Notes under the pieces: model-generated | The model's database searches: none | Seen by the model: only the letters and a program-made list of their open reading frames with translations | What the model was told of the DNA's origin: nothing | Position numbers and translations under genes: made by a program | From: Flavobacteriales bacterium | GTDB lineage: Bacteria; Bacteroidota; Bacteroidia; Flavobacteriales_D; Sanyastnellaceae | DNA length: 59,552 nucleotides | Assembly (NCBI GenBank): GCA_029242765.1 | Contig: JAQWTJ010000094.1 | Location: forward strand, 1 to 59,552 | Reading direction: 5' to 3' | In this document: positions 8,736 to 20,300 of the stretch, piece after piece | Layout of the letters: the number at the start of each line of letters is the position of its first letter | Numbering within the stretch: the stretch's first letter is position 1

Positions 8736-9785
8736 ATGAAGCTCGCCCAATTCAAATTCGAAGTCCCCAAGGAGCTCGTCGCCGACTACCCACTTGACAA
8801 CCGCGACGAAAGCCGCATGATGGTCATCGACCGCAAGACCGGGACATTTGAGCACAAGACCTTCAAGGATCTCATCGATTATTTTGACGAGGGCGACGTG
8901 ATGGTCATGAACGACACGAAAGTGTTCCCCGCCAAGATGTATGGCAACAAGGAAAAGACCGGTGCCCAAATCGAGGTGTTCTTACTGCGTGAATTGAACC
9001 GCGAATCTTTGCTCTGGGATGTACTCGTGGATCCAGCTCGTAAAATCCGGATCGGCAATAAGCTATACTTCGGAGAGAACGAGGAGCTTGTAGCTGAGGT
9101 GATTGACAACACGACAAGCCGCGGTCGCACGTTGCGCTTCTTGTTTGACGGCACCCATGACGAGTTCATGGCCACCGTGCACAAGCTCGGCCTGACCCCC
9201 CTTCCTCACTACATCGAACGCGACCCCGAAACGTTGGATGTGGAGCGCTTCCAAACGATATATGCAAAAGAAGTCGGCGCCGTAGCCGTTCCTGCCGCTG
9301 GTCTTCATATGAGCCGCGAACTGATGAAACGCTTCGAGATCAAGGGCATCGACACCGCCTACTTGACGCTGCATTTGGGGCTGGGATCATTCCGCGACGT
9401 GGAAGTGGAGGATTTGACCAAGCACAAAGTCGACAGCGAGAAGATGCGCATCACCCAGGAATGTGCTGACATTGTCAACAAGAGCATCGCGGGCGGCCAC
9501 AAAGTGTGCGCCGTTGGAACATCCGTCGTTCGTGCGATGGAAACCACCGAGTCGACCTTCCGCCAGCTCAAGGCCATGGACGGCTGGACCAACCGCTTTT
9601 TGTTCCCCCCCCACAAGTTCAAAATTCCGGACGCCTTAATCACAAACTTCCACACGCCTCAATCGACGCTCTTGATGCTCGGCTCGGCCTTTGGAGGTTT
9701 CGACTTGATCATGGAGGCCTACCAAGAGGCCATCAAAGAAAAGTACCGCCTCTTCGCTTACGGCGACTCGATGCTCATCATCTGA
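8736..9785 (+). CDS. queA: S-adenosylmethionine:tRNA ribosyltransferase-isomerase
   Basis: QueA transfers and isomerises the ribosyl group of SAM to 7-aminomethyl-7-deazaguanine in tRNA, giving epoxyqueuosine. ATG 8736 ([16 protein letters not shown]) gives 349 residues; the frame extends upstream to 8667, but that part lies in the promoter. Motifs: [54 protein letters not shown]-like [11 protein letters not shown] and [12 protein letters not shown]. The rest of queuosine biosynthesis is not in this window. Confidence 0.96.
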   Translation: MKLAQFKFEVPKELVADYPLDNRDESRMMVIDRKTGTFEHKTFKDLIDYFDEGDVMVMNDTKVFPAKMYGNKEKTGAQIEVFLLRELNRESLLWDVLVDPARKIRIGNKLYFGENEELVAEVIDNTTSRGRTLRFLFDGTHDEFMATVHKLGLTPLPHYIERDPETLDVERFQTIYAKEVGAVAVPAAGLHMSRELMKRFEIKGIDTAYLTLHLGLGSFRDVEVEDLTKHKVDSEKMRITQECADIVNKSIAGGHKVCAVGTSVVRAMETTESTFRQLKAMDGWTNRFLFPPHKFKIPDALITNFHTPQSTLLMLGSAFGGFDLIMEAYQEAIKEKYRLFAYGDSMLII

Positions 9786-9786
9786 C

Positions 9787-9807
9787 ATTGACGGTTTCGC
9801 CGTCAAT
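9787..9807. terminator. stem-loop between convergent queA and pccB
   Basis: ATTGACGG-TTTCG-CCGTCAAT is a perfect 8-bp stem right after the queA stop and 20 nt past the pccB-like stop. There is no strong U-run on either side, so it may be a weak bidirectional terminator or an RNA end-protecting hairpin. Confidence 0.4.
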
Positions 9808-9826
9808 CTTCACCGCCTCGTCGACC

Positions 9827-11383
9827 TTATAGCGGTGGATTGCCGTGCTTCCTTTTCGGACGAGCTACGCTTTTGTTGCGCAACATATCGAAGGCCCGAA
9901 TCAACTTCTGGCGCGTCTGCGCTGGGTCGATTACTTCGTCGACATAACCCCGAGAAGCCGCGCGGTAAGGGTGGGCAAAAAGCTCGGCGTACTCCGCCTC
10001 CTTCTCGGCCAACTTGCCCGCCGGATCGTCCGCCTCGGAGATTTCCTTGCGGAAAATAATCTCCGCTGCGCCCTTCGCCCCCATAACGGCAATCTCTGCG
10101 CTGGGCCATGCAAAATTCATATCCGCGCCGATATGCTTGGAGTTCATCACATCGTACGCGCCGCCATAAGCCTTGCGTGTGATCACCGTCACCCGTGGCA
10201 CGGTCGCCTCGCTGAATGCGTACAACAACTTTGCCCCATTGCTAATAATTCCGCCCCACTCCTGATCCGTCCCCGGCAAGAAGCCCGGCACATCCTCCAG
10301 CACCAGCAATGGCACGTTGAAGGCGTCACACGTTCGCACAAAACGGGCCGCTTTCTTTGACGCGTTAATGTCGAGCACCCCGGCTAAGTAGGCCGGTTGG
10401 TTCGCCACCAAACCGATCGATCGGCCGGCAATGCGACCGAAGCCCACAATGATATTGGGCGCATAGTCCGGCTGGATTTCCAAAAAGCTATCCGCATCCA
10501 AAATCTCCGCTGCAACCGTTCGGATATCGTAAGGCTGCATCGCACTTTCGGGGATCACGTCGCGCAAGGCCGGCCGCAACTCGCCGCCAGCACCGCCCGA
10601 GTTCACACCGTACGCCTCCATCGCCGGCTGTTCCTCACAGTTCTGCGGCAGATAACTCAGCAGGGCCTTGATTTGATCGATCACCGCCACTTCATTCGGG
10701 CAGGTTAAATGCGCCACACCGCTCTTGGATGCGTGAGTTGAAGCTCCTCCGAGCTGCTCAGCCGTCACCTCCTCGTGGGTGACCGTTTTGACCACATTGG
10801 GGCCTGTCACAAACATATAGCTCGTGCCTTCGGTCATCACGATAAAGTCTGTGAGCGCTGGGCTGTACACCGCTCCGCCAGCACAGGGACCTAAAATGGC
10901 CGAAATCTGTGGCACCACACCTGAGGCCTGGACGTTGCGGTGGAAAATATCTGCATAGCCGCCGAGCGAAACGACACCCTCTTGAATGCGCGCGCCGCCC
11001 GAGTCGTTCAAACCGATCACTGGAGCACCGTTGTCCAGGGCCAAATCCATCACACGGCAAATTTTCTCGGCATGGGCCTCCGCTAACGACCCTCCCAATA
11101 CAGTAAAATCCTGCGAAAAAACATAGACAGGCCGTCCGTTCACCGTGCCATAACCGGTCACCACACCGTCGCCCAGAAAGTGCTGTTTATCCAAGCCAAA
11201 GAGGTTGCTGCGGTGGGTGACCAATTGGCCCAATTCCTCGAAAGATCCATCGTCCAGCAGCAGCCCCACCCGCTCTCGCGCTGTCAACTTGCCCTTGGCA
11301 TGCTGCGCATCTATTCGCTTCTGACCCCCGCCCAGCATCGCTTCAGCCTGCATGCGTTCCAATCGGTCCATCGACTTTTCCAT
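9827..11383 (-). CDS. acyl-CoA carboxylase carboxyltransferase (beta) subunit, propionyl-CoA type
   Basis: The 518-residue protein is a PccB-like carboxyltransferase that moves CO2 from carboxybiotin to propionyl- or acetyl-CoA. Motifs: [11 protein letters not shown] near the start, the oxyanion-forming [34 protein letters not shown], and the C-terminal [11 protein letters not shown] with the usual basic KHGNPPL end. Length is normal. No biotin carboxylase or biotin carrier gene is adjacent, so the partner subunits must be elsewhere. Methylmalonyl-CoA decarboxylase alpha is a less likely alternative. Confidence 0.92.
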   Translation of the reverse strand: MEKSMDRLERMQAEAMLGGGQKRIDAQHAKGKLTARERVGLLLDDGSFEELGQLVTHRSNLFGLDKQHFLGDGVVTGYGTVNGRPVYVFSQDFTVLGGSLAEAHAEKICRVMDLALDNGAPVIGLNDSGGARIQEGVVSLGGYADIFHRNVQASGVVPQISAILGPCAGGAVYSPALTDFIVMTEGTSYMFVTGPNVVKTVTHEEVTAEQLGGASTHASKSGVAHLTCPNEVAVIDQIKALLSYLPQNCEEQPAMEAYGVNSGGAGGELRPALRDVIPESAMQPYDIRTVAAEILDADSFLEIQPDYAPNIIVGFGRIAGRSIGLVANQPAYLAGVLDINASKKAARFVRTCDAFNVPLLVLEDVPGFLPGTDQEWGGIISNGAKLLYAFSEATVPRVTVITRKAYGGAYDVMNSKHIGADMNFAWPSAEIAVMGAKGAAEIIFRKEISEADDPAGKLAEKEAEYAELFAHPYRAASRGYVDEVIDPAQTRQKLIRAFDMLRNKSVARPKRKHGNPPL

Positions 11384-11387
11384 GGCG

Positions 11388-11395
11388 TGAATCTA
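11388..11395 (-). promoter_or_regulatory. predicted -7 box of the pccB-like gene
   Basis: Minus-strand TAGATTCA ends exactly 4 nt before the ATG at 11383, the same geometry as several other genes here. No TTG at the expected -33 distance was found. Confidence 0.4.
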
Positions 11396-11590
11396 CGCAC
11401 CGCACCTCGATTCTTCGCCGCTCGGGCTCAATCTAAGAACGCTGCCGCCGACGGCTCCACAGCGCAATTCACGATAGTCTGGGCTCCAAAGGCCGTGAGT
11501 TTGCAATCGTTTCACAACACCCAAACTTTTCCAAGACCGCATTGGCAAAATGCGCGTGCTCCCGGAGAGAAAATCCCTGAACACAGGGCG

Positions 11591-11598
11591 TATCTTCG
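11591..11598 (+). promoter_or_regulatory. predicted -7 box of aspS
   Basis: TATCTTCG fits the TAnnTT(T/C)G consensus and ends 19 nt before the aspS ATG at 11618. It supports choosing 11618 over the longer open frame that begins at 11180 inside the divergent gene. Confidence 0.45.
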
Positions 11599-11617
11599 CG
11601 CTCACAAGCGACAAGTA

Positions 11618-13375
11618 ATGCTTCGAACACACACTTGCGGCCAATTGCGCCCGGACGACGCCGGAATTACCGTCACACTTAGCGGTTGGGTTCAAAAAGC
11701 CCGCGATCTAGGCGGAATGACATTTGTAGACTTGCGCGACCGCTACGGCATCACGCAGCTGGCGTTCAACATGGACAGCAACGCCACATTGTGTGAGCAG
11801 GCCCGGAAACTCGGACGCGAATTTGTGATTCAAGTGGAAGGTACAGTCCGCGTGCGGGAGTCCGTCAACAAGAAGATTCCAACCGGCGAGATTGAAATCG
11901 ACGTCACGGTGCTAAGAGTCCTCAATGCGAGCGAAACGCCGCCCTTCACCATCGAAGACAACACCGATGGCGGGGACGACCTACGGATGAAGTACCGCTA
12001 TTTGGACCTGCGCAGGCGCCCAGTTCAAGCGAACTTGATGCTGCGCCACCGGGTGAACATCGAAACGCGGAAGTACCTCGACGGGATTGAGTTTATCGAC
12101 GTGGAGACGCCCTACCTGATCAAGTCAACGCCAGAGGGCGCCCGAGATTTTGTCGTGCCATCACGCATGAACCCTGGGCAGTTTTACGCCTTGCCGCAAA
12201 GCCCGCAGACCTTCAAACAGCTGCTTATGGTCAGCGGATTTGATCGCTACTACCAAATCGTCAAATGCTTCCGCGATGAGGATTTGCGAGCGGATCGCCA
12301 GCCGGAGTTCACGCAAATTGACTGCGAAATGGCCTTTGTCGAGCAGCAAGACGTGTTGGACACCTTTGAAGGCTTGGTGCGTCATCTGTTTAGCACCGTC
12401 TTGGACACGGAAATCGGTGATTTCCCGCATATGACCTACAACGAGGCGATGCGGCTCTACGGCAGTGACAAGCCAGATTTGCGTTTCGGGATGGTGTTCC
12501 AAGACATGACGGCGCTTACGCAGGGGGCAGATTTTAAAATCTTCAACGAGGCAGAAACGGTGTTGGGCATTGTGGTGCCGGGCGGGGCGTCCTTCACCCG
12601 CAAACAACTCGACAAGCTGACCGACTGGGTGAGGCGTCCGCAAATCGGTGCGCGCGGGCTTGTGTATTGCAAAGTGAATGAAGATGGAACGACCAAATCG
12701 AGCGTCGACAAATTCTATGATGAAGTCGCCCGTGAAAATTGGGTGAAGCAAACGGGCGCAGCAAAGGGCGACCTGATCCTCGTGTTGTGCGGCGGCTTGG
12801 ATACCACGCGCAAGCAACTTGGCGAGCTGCGCCTGCATATGGGCTCGGAGCTGAACTTGCGCGACCCCTTCAACTTCAAGCCGCTGTGGGTCATCGACTT
12901 TCCTCTGCTCGAATGGGACGAGGACACTGCGCGCTATCACGCCATGCATCACCCATTCACCGCACCCAAGCCAGAACACATGGGCCTGCTCGACAAGGAT
13001 CCTGGCGCTGTGCGAGCGAACGCTTACGATATGGTGATCAACGGTGTGGAAGTCGGCGGCGGGTCAATCCGAATCCACGACAAAGACATCCAGGCCCGCA
13101 TGTTTGACCTTCTGGGCTTCACCCCTGAACAAGCTGAAGCCCAGTTCGGCTTTTTGATGAATGCATTCCGCTACGGCGCACCACCCCACGGAGGGCTTGC
13201 GTTGGGCTTCGACCGCCTGTGCTCGCTGTTTGGCGGCGTGGGAACCATCCGCGACTTCATTGCATTCCCGAAGAACAACCAGGGACGCGACGTAATGATC
13301 GACGCGCCATCACCCATTGACGACACACAATACGAAGAGCTCTACTTGAGTTCAACTGCGCCCGAAAACGACTAA
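11618..13375 (+). CDS. aspS: aspartate--tRNA ligase
   Basis: Class IIb synthetase of 585 residues charging tRNA-Asp. An N-terminal OB anticodon domain ([20 protein letters not shown]) is followed by motif 2 around [11 protein letters not shown] and [18 protein letters not shown], a GAD insertion (about 290-430) and motif 3 [15 protein letters not shown]. The GAD-containing length is the bacterial form. Bacilliredoxin and trpS follow at 9 and 13 bp, so the three genes look like an operon. Confidence 0.97.
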   Translation: MLRTHTCGQLRPDDAGITVTLSGWVQKARDLGGMTFVDLRDRYGITQLAFNMDSNATLCEQARKLGREFVIQVEGTVRVRESVNKKIPTGEIEIDVTVLRVLNASETPPFTIEDNTDGGDDLRMKYRYLDLRRRPVQANLMLRHRVNIETRKYLDGIEFIDVETPYLIKSTPEGARDFVVPSRMNPGQFYALPQSPQTFKQLLMVSGFDRYYQIVKCFRDEDLRADRQPEFTQIDCEMAFVEQQDVLDTFEGLVRHLFSTVLDTEIGDFPHMTYNEAMRLYGSDKPDLRFGMVFQDMTALTQGADFKIFNEAETVLGIVVPGGASFTRKQLDKLTDWVRRPQIGARGLVYCKVNEDGTTKSSVDKFYDEVARENWVKQTGAAKGDLILVLCGGLDTTRKQLGELRLHMGSELNLRDPFNFKPLWVIDFPLLEWDEDTARYHAMHHPFTAPKPEHMGLLDKDPGAVRANAYDMVINGVEVGGGSIRIHDKDIQARMFDLLGFTPEQAEAQFGFLMNAFRYGAPPHGGLALGFDRLCSLFGGVGTIRDFIAFPKNNQGRDVMIDAPSPIDDTQYEELYLSSTAPEND

Positions 13376-13384
13376 TTTCACCCC

Positions 13385-13795
13385 ATGTACCCACCTGAAC
13401 TCGTCAACCCTATGAAGGCCGAATTGGCCGATAAGGGGTTCTCCTCCCTTGAAAGCGTCGAAGCTGTGGACGCCGCCATTGCCCAAAAAGGCGCAACGCT
13501 CATCGTCCTCAACAGTGTGTGCGGTTGTGCAGCCGGCAGTATGCGGCCCGCCGTACTCGCCTCGCTAGACCATAGCAAATTGCCCGGTCAACTCGCCACG
13601 AGTTTTGCCGGTGTAGACAAAGACGCCGTCGAGCGCGTGCGCAAACACACCCTGCCCTACCCGCCAAGCTCACCAAGCGTAGCTCTGTTTGTCGACGGCA
13701 AACTCGCCCACATGGTCGAGCGTCATCACATCGAAGGCAATACGGCCGATGCCTTGGCGGACCACCTCAAGGCGGTCTACGACCAATACTGCTAA
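13385..13795 (+). CDS. BrxA/BrxB family bacilliredoxin
   Basis: This 136-residue protein matches the YphP/YqiW (DUF1094) bacilliredoxin family: MYPPELVNPM at the start, a redox C46-G-C48 in NSVCGCAAGSMRP, and a C-terminal Cys136 (DQYC). In Firmicutes these proteins remove bacillithiol from mixed disulfides; many Bacteroidota keep homologues, so a de-thiolation role for cytoplasmic proteins is likely here. It sits between aspS and trpS with very short gaps. Confidence 0.9.
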   Translation: MYPPELVNPMKAELADKGFSSLESVEAVDAAIAQKGATLIVLNSVCGCAAGSMRPAVLASLDHSKLPGQLATSFAGVDKDAVERVRKHTLPYPPSSPSVALFVDGKLAHMVERHHIEGNTADALADHLKAVYDQYC

Positions 13796-13808
13796 GCGCC
13801 GAAGAGCA

Positions 13809-14795
13809 ATGGCACGCGTTCTGACCGGCATTCAAAGCACCGGCACGCCTCATTTGGGGAACGTGCTTGGTGCGATTCGGCCGGCGATTGATCTTGCAAA
13901 AAATCCCGAGAACGAATCCTTTCTGTTCATCGCCGATCTGCACTCGCTAACTCAAATTAAAGACGGCGCACAGCTGCGAAAAAACACGCACGCCGTTGCG
14001 TCCGCTTGGTTGGCCTGTGGCCTCGACGCCGATCGCACAGTCTTTTACCGGCAAAGTGACGTGCCTGAAGTAACGGAATTGGCCTGGTACCTCTCCTGTT
14101 ATTTTCCGTACCAACGCATGACCTTGGCGCATAGTTTCAAGGAGAAGTCCGACCGCCTCAAGGACGTGAACGCGGGTCTGTTCAGCTACCCCATGCTTAT
14201 GGCTGCGGACATCTTGTTGTATGACGCTCACTTCGTTCCTGTGGGCAAAGACCAATTGCAACATCTCGAGATGACGCGCTCGGTCGCCCAGCGAATCAAC
14301 CACCAGTTTGACCCAACTCACGCGAGAGAATTGCTCGTCGTACCTGAGCCCCTGACCCGCGAAAACGTTATGCTGGTGCCCGGCACCGACGGCGAAAAAA
14401 TGTCGAAGTCCAAGGCCAATACGCTCGACATCTTTGCCGACCCCAAGGCTTTGAAGAAGGCCATAAACAAGCAAATAGTCACCGACGCCACACCGCTCGA
14501 AGACCCGAAAGACCCCGACTCTTCCGTGGTTTATGAACTATACGCCTTGCTTTCTAGTGAAGCCGAAGCAGCCGAAATGGCCGCGAAACTCCGGGCCGGA
14601 GGCTACGGGTGGGGTCACGCCAAAAAGGCCTTGCTCGAAGCGATCGTCGACGGGTTCCACATTGAACGCGAGCGCTTCGCCCACTACATGGCCCACCTCG
14701 AAGAGGTCGAGGCCGTGCTCCAAAAGGGCGCGGAACAAGCCCGAGAAACAGCCGGTCAGACCCTAGCACGGGTTCGCGCAGAAATGGGCTACTAA
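13809..14795 (+). CDS. trpS: tryptophan--tRNA ligase
   Basis: Class Ic synthetase of 328 residues. The HIGH-equivalent TPHLGN lies at 13-18 and the KMSKS loop at 197-203 (K197). ATG 13809 gives the normal length; the frame is open upstream inside the bacilliredoxin gene, but that extension is not conserved-looking. It is 13 bp after the bacilliredoxin stop and probably the last gene of the aspS operon. Confidence 0.96.
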   Translation: MARVLTGIQSTGTPHLGNVLGAIRPAIDLAKNPENESFLFIADLHSLTQIKDGAQLRKNTHAVASAWLACGLDADRTVFYRQSDVPEVTELAWYLSCYFPYQRMTLAHSFKEKSDRLKDVNAGLFSYPMLMAADILLYDAHFVPVGKDQLQHLEMTRSVAQRINHQFDPTHARELLVVPEPLTRENVMLVPGTDGEKMSKSKANTLDIFADPKALKKAINKQIVTDATPLEDPKDPDSSVVYELYALLSSEAEAAEMAAKLRAGGYGWGHAKKALLEAIVDGFHIERERFAHYMAHLEEVEAVLQKGAEQARETAGQTLARVRAEMGY

Positions 14796-14814
14796 ACCCT
14801 TCGTATGTTGGGGC

Positions 14815-15936
14815 ATGCCTATCCGTAGACCGCACGCCCCGCGCCCGCTCTTTTTTCTGCTTGTTTGCTGCGCCTTCGTCTCGGGAGTTTCCGCCCAGGC
14901 CTACAGTTGCTTTGAAATCCTCTCGAACAGCAACAACAACATCGCCTTTTCGGGCTTCGACCGGACAATCAACGTGCTCGACGTGATGACGATATACGGC
15001 GAGCCCGGGGTGAGCGACACCCAACTCCTGCACGTGGCCAGCATTGCTGCTGAGTTGCTGGACAACGACGAAGACGGCCTAGTAGACCACGCCAGCCTGG
15101 CCGCAGAACTTTCGGCCTCACAGTCCTTTATGCCCGTCTTTTCCCAAGAAGGATCAAACGCTGAAGAGCAGCTCTTCGAGTACTTCTCTGACGAACTGTT
15201 TTGCGCTTCAGCCGTCTTGTATGCAGACGAAGTGTCGCCCGAAAACCCCGTTGATTGGTTTGAAGAGGCCACCTTAGAAGAGCTGCTGCACACGGTGAAC
15301 CACTGCGGACACGTGGCTCTATTCCCTGATGCGTTCAGTCTGGAACCCAACAGTTCACTCCTCTCAGATGCCATGGACGTCGCACGCGGAGGCCAATTCA
15401 CATCCATCCCCGGAAGCTATCCGGCCTCGGCCTGGTACCATTATGATGATGCGACCTGCGACTACCAGTGCATGGCCATCGAATACTTGTATTGGGCCAC
15501 GGCGACGGCCATGGGCGTGCTGGACAACCCCTCCATTTGCGCAGCCATCGATGAAGAGTGGGAACTGTGCTCGCCGGCATTATTTGAAGCCGGCGACGTG
15601 CTCGCCTCTGCGCTCATCAATTCCTCCGCCTATGGCATACCCTTGTCAGCCCCAAACGGCCAATACTGCACGGAACTTTCAACTGTGAGTCCTACAGGGT
15701 TGGGATCCAATCCCAATATCCGCGCATGGTCCCCCGCTTCGGGCTGCTTATCGGCCATCATTGAAGGGGATCGCCAAACAGGTTCGATTTCCAAACCCCT
15801 TATTCAGGTGTTCGACGCTGCCGGTGCACAGGTGGCCTCAAGCCCCTCGACAACGCTTTCTCTCCAAAACTTGCCTGGAGAGATGTACTTGGTTCAGTTT
15901 GGAAAAGGCGAAACCCTCAAAGTCAAGGTCCTCTGA
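14815..15936 (+). CDS. secreted protein of unknown function with T9SS-like C-terminus
   Basis: I do not recognise the family of this 373-residue protein. Residues 1-28 are a signal peptide ending in SGVSAQ. An EF-hand-like stretch (DNDEDGLVDHASL, about 83-95) suggests Ca binding. LEELLHTVNHCGH (about 155-167) resembles a metal site with closely spaced Glu and His, but it is not a standard HExxH. Many cysteines (about nine in the mature part) suggest disulfides and export. The last 50 residues (IQVFDAAGAQVASSPST to GKGETLKVKVL) look like a T9SS type A sorting domain. It starts 19 bp after trpS. Confidence 0.75.
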   Translation: MPIRRPHAPRPLFFLLVCCAFVSGVSAQAYSCFEILSNSNNNIAFSGFDRTINVLDVMTIYGEPGVSDTQLLHVASIAAELLDNDEDGLVDHASLAAELSASQSFMPVFSQEGSNAEEQLFEYFSDELFCASAVLYADEVSPENPVDWFEEATLEELLHTVNHCGHVALFPDAFSLEPNSSLLSDAMDVARGGQFTSIPGSYPASAWYHYDDATCDYQCMAIEYLYWATATAMGVLDNPSICAAIDEEWELCSPALFEAGDVLASALINSSAYGIPLSAPNGQYCTELSTVSPTGLGSNPNIRAWSPASGCLSAIIEGDRQTGSISKPLIQVFDAAGAQVASSPSTTLSLQNLPGEMYLVQFGKGETLKVKVL

Positions 15937-15981
15937 ACATCTGACCTGTTCTATAAAACAGTTAGACCCTCACGAAGCAGC

Positions 15982-17334
15982 TCAATACTGGGGTTGGGCG
16001 TCGTATTTCGCCTTGTACTTCTCATAAAGTTGAATCTGCTTGTTATCTAGGACGACCTGACGGCCGTCGATCCAAGCGTGGGTGACATCGTTGGTTCGCA
16101 TGTCCAAGGCATCGCCTGAGGAAATAAACAGAATCGCTCGCTTGCCTTGCTCAATCGAACCGCACGTCGATTCAATGCCTAAAATTCGCGCAGTGGACAG
16201 GGTCAAGGCCCGAACGCCCTGCTCGTACTCCAAGCCGTAGGCCACGGCTGTGCCAGCAAAGAAGGGCAAGTTGCGGGTATTCATCTCCGGCATGCGCCCC
16301 TCACCTTGGATGCAATATTGAACGCCCTCGGCCTCGAGCAACGCGGGTAAGCGATAGCAAAGGTCCACGTCATCTTCATCATAGCGCGGAACAGAGTGGG
16401 TTCTCAAAAGCATTACGGCGATGTTGTTTTCTCGCAACGGGTCGGCGAGCATCCAGCTGTCCTGACCTCCGACAAGCACGACGCGATCCAAGTTCATCGC
16501 GCGCTTGAATCGAATGATCTCCGCAATTTGCTTAGCGTCTTGAGCGTGGACAAACAGGGTTTGTGAGCCCGGCGAATCGCCCGATGCAAACAAACCGCTC
16601 ATCGCCCGCATAGGCAGGTCCGTCAAAGGCGGATTCGACGAAAGATGATGGGCCCGGGCGCGCTCAAAGTAGTTCGTGATTTCAGTCAGCCGCTGGTCGT
16701 ACGACTTCTGCCGACCGATGGTCATTTTCCCGTCTTTTCTGTGCTTGTGATGGGTTGAAGGCCAATTCAAATGCAATCCATCGTCCTCGCTGACGACTGC
16801 ATCTTCCCAATTCCAAGCATCAAAATGGACCACGGACGAGGTACCTGAAATCGTTCCGCCGCGCGGGGTGATCTGTCCAAGCAAAACGCCGTTGGTGCGG
16901 ACCGTGGGCGTGATGTCTGAAGAGGCGTTGTAGGCGATTAGCGAGCGCACGTGCGGGTTGAAGGTCCCCACTTCGTCGAAGTCAACTGTAGCGCGGACCG
17001 CCGCCACTTCCATCAAGCCGAGGGTTGAGTTGGGGGCGATGAAGCCGGGGTAGATGTGGGCGCCGTGCGCCTCGATGACACGGACGTAGCGCTTAAGGTC
17101 GACGGCGAATCGGCGGCCGACGAAGTTGAAAACACCGTCGGAAAAGCCGATCGCAGCGTCCTCGATGACGTCGCCCGTGCCCAGATGGGCGGTGGCGCCG
17201 ACAATGAGAACAGACTCGGTTTGGGTCGCACCCGGTGTGAGGTTGGGCTGGGCCACCAAAGCACACGGCAAGAGGGCCAGCGAAAGGGCCAACAGCGGTA
17301 CAATGGACGGGGAAAAGGGGAGCAGGACTCTCAT
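15982..17334 (-). CDS. secreted amidohydrolase-superfamily protein (probably non-catalytic)
   Basis: The 450-residue protein has a signal peptide (cleavage near ALVAQ) and the layout of imidazolonepropionase-like amidohydrolases: IYPGFIAPNSTLGLMEV around 94-111 and a C-terminal ALTLSTARILGIE / GSIEQGKRAILFI composite domain. The metal-binding HxH that should follow IYPGFI is absent (APNST instead), and no compensating His cluster is visible, so it may be a pseudoenzyme. Its ATG shares one base with the stop of the larger upstream amidohydrolase (TGATG), indicating translational coupling and perhaps a heteromeric complex. Confidence 0.8.
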   Translation of the reverse strand: MRVLLPFSPSIVPLLALSLALLPCALVAQPNLTPGATQTESVLIVGATAHLGTGDVIEDAAIGFSDGVFNFVGRRFAVDLKRYVRVIEAHGAHIYPGFIAPNSTLGLMEVAAVRATVDFDEVGTFNPHVRSLIAYNASSDITPTVRTNGVLLGQITPRGGTISGTSSVVHFDAWNWEDAVVSEDDGLHLNWPSTHHKHRKDGKMTIGRQKSYDQRLTEITNYFERARAHHLSSNPPLTDLPMRAMSGLFASGDSPGSQTLFVHAQDAKQIAEIIRFKRAMNLDRVVLVGGQDSWMLADPLRENNIAVMLLRTHSVPRYDEDDVDLCYRLPALLEAEGVQYCIQGEGRMPEMNTRNLPFFAGTAVAYGLEYEQGVRALTLSTARILGIESTCGSIEQGKRAILFISSGDALDMRTNDVTHAWIDGRQVVLDNKQIQLYEKYKAKYDAQPQY

Positions 17335-20300
17335 CAGATCTGGTCGTTTACAGTGTCACAGTGATAATGCGGCCCACGACGCTCGCGCGGCGGGGGTTTG
17401 CTTTCGGCTGGATCATCTAGCATTTTCTGGATCAAGCGTGCGCGCTCGGCACGCATGGTCGCCCGCAGCTCGAGGTCGCGTTCGATATCGAAAAGCCGGC
17501 GGCCGTCGACAAAGGTTTGCTGCGCTTGGGCGTAGATGGACAGCGGATTGTCGTTCCAGATGACCAGGTCGGCGTCCTTGCCCGGTTCCAGCGAACCAAT
17601 GCGGTGGTCGAGATGGAGCAGGATGGCAGGGTTGAGCGTGACAAATTTCAATGCCTCTTGCTCGGGCACCCCCCCATACTTAACCGCCTTTGCTGCTTCC
17701 TGGTTCAGGCGTCGGGCCATCTCCCGATCGTCCGAGTTGAAGGCCGTCACAACACCGTTTTGCCACAGCAGCGCTCCGTTGTAAGGAATGGCGTCCTTGA
17801 CCTCAAATTTGTAGGCCCACCAATCCGAAAAACTCGAGCCGCCCACGCCGTGCTCACGCATCTTGTCCGCCACCTTGTAGCCTTCGAGAATGTGCGTGAA
17901 GGTGTTCATCCGAAAGCCCATGCTGTCGGCCACGTGCATCAGCATATTGATCTCGTCTTGCCTGTAACTGTGGCAAGTAACAAAGCGTTCGCTGCGTAAT
18001 ATCTCCAGTAAACAGGCCAATTCTAAATCGATCCGAGGCCGAATAGGAAGGTGCCCCAATCGGCGGTTGCGCCGTGTGGTCGAAGCCACTGCGCGCTCGT
18101 AATCTGACCACGCCTGACCGTACTCACTAGCACGATGGAAATGGTCGTAAAAGACTTGCTCAACGCCCATGCGGGTTTGTGGAAAGCGCACCGTCTGGTG
18201 ATCGCCCCAATTGGACTGCTTCACGTTTTCTCCCAAGGCAAACTTGATGAAGGGCGCCGCATCCTTAATCTTCAAGCCCTCGGGGTCAGCGCCCCAGCGG
18301 AACTTGATCACACCGCTCTGGCCGCCGATGGGATTGGCCGAACCGTGCAGCACCTGACCCGCCGTCACGCCCCCCGCCAAATGCCTGTAGATGTTCACGT
18401 CTTCCGAATTCAAAACCGATCCGATTTCAACCTCCGCGCTGCTGGCCTGGCCGCTCTCATTGATTCCGCGCGTAGCAGCGATGTGGGTGTGCTCGTCGAT
18501 GATGCCCGGCGTCACGTGGAGCCCTGCCCCATTCAAAACTTGCAAATTCACCCCCTGCACGTTTAGCCCATACTTGCCGAACACCATTTCCGGATCCAAG
18601 ACGGGCTCCATCGCCGTGCCCACGGCCACAATTCGACCGCCGTGCATGATGACATCCCCGCCCAAGATTTTGCCTTCCGGCCCACAAGTCCAGACCGTAG
18701 CACCTTGAATGTGGAGCGACTCGACAAGCGGCGCAGATTCCAAGGTCGTACCATACGCTCCAAACGGGTAGGTCACCGCGCCCAATTCCGGGGCGGCCTC
18801 CACATTTGTTGCCGTCGCTTGAGCCCCCTCTAGTGAATCAGGGCGGGCCTGTTCAGGCCCTTTCGGGCGAGGCTTGGGTTGCCTCAAGGCCGCCCAGTCC
18901 AGCCATGTGCCATCGGGCGCCTCACCTCGGCCCTCCCAGATGCGGCTGTTCTTGTAAATATTACCGTTGAGTCGGAACACGCCCTCGCCTTCAATGTGAA
19001 TCTGCAGAACAACATCGCGGCCTGCAATACTCAGCTCGGCTTTCAACGCTGAGTCACTCAGGGCCGGCTCTTCAGCGGGCCACCACTCCGCCTTGGGATG
19101 CCCCTCCTTCTTTTGCTTGACACGCAGCATCAGGTCGCGGCCGCCCAGATTCAAACTGTAGTGACCGGCCACCTCAAACTCCGGTTCGGCCTGCAGCACA
19201 TGCTCGGTGCCTTGCACCCAATTGGCCCTCAACTTCGTCTTTTCATCAAAAAGTGGCCCTGACGCCACCAACACATTGGCCTCCAGACCCACGGCCAAGC
19301 GGCCCAAACGGTCCTCTGCGCCCGCCATCGCCGCCGGCACCGTCGTCAATGCGGCCAGAGCATCCCGTTCCGAAAGGCCGCAGGCCACCGCCTTGCGCAA
19401 GGCTTTCCAGAAAGATTTTGCTGCATCGTGACCGTGCATGGTCAGCGCCATCTCAATCCCACGCGCGGCGACTCGGCCCGGGTTATACGGCGCCAATTCC
19501 CAATGCTTCAATTCCTTGAGCGAGACCAGTCGGGCAAGATAGGGGTCGCTCACGTCCAAGGCTTCTGGGAACTTTAGCGAAACAATCAGCGCACCGCCGG
19601 TCGCCGCCACCTCGTCCAGCCGCTGATAGGCGTCGCCGCGGTCGTAAAAAACGGATTGAACTCCGAACTCATCACAAAGCCGGTCGGCCCGCAACACATC
19701 TTGCCAGCCCGACGTCTCGAAAATGGTCGGCAAACCCGCACGGGCATTGAAAGCCTCCAGCGAGATGTTGCGCTCAAGCGGGCGATCAAACTGCGCGTAC
19801 CACTGCGCATCATGGTAGGTCTGCCGCAACAAGGCAATGCTGCCCATCAACGAACTCGGGTATTGCTGACGCGAGCTGCCCTTAGAAAAACTGTGCGCGC
19901 GTGCTGCACGTGGCGCAATCACGGCCCGGTGCGCATCATCGGCCAGGGTCACCCAAGCGCCTGTTCCTCGATCGATTCCATCGCGGCGATGCGTCAGCAC
20001 CGCCCCAAAGCCCGCCTTGCGCAAAGCCTCTGTTCGCTTGGCGCCCGGTTCAAAAACAGCCGCTGCTTCAAACTCCGAATGCAGGGCGCCATTCCATCCC
20101 AACGCGGCCTGGCTGTCTTCGCGTTCGTAATGGGGCTTGCCATCCCAACTCGCTCGTTTCGCTTTGGCCATCCCCAAGTCGCTGAACACATCCACCAATC
20201 CCGGGTACACGTGCTGCCCGCTCGCATCGTGCCGAACCACAGGCTCACCCGCACTCCCCACATACGGGCCAGCGCCCACCGACACAATTCGTCCGTCGCG

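Noticed and set aside
9784-9866. Short minus-strand frame reading ...[15 protein letters not shown] between pccB and queA
   Set aside because: It reads like a natural protein end but has no start, overlaps the pccB 3' end out of frame and coincides with the hairpin; probably chance.
12161-12979. 272-residue minus-strand open frame
   Set aside because: It lies wholly antisense to aspS, whose synthetase motifs are intact.
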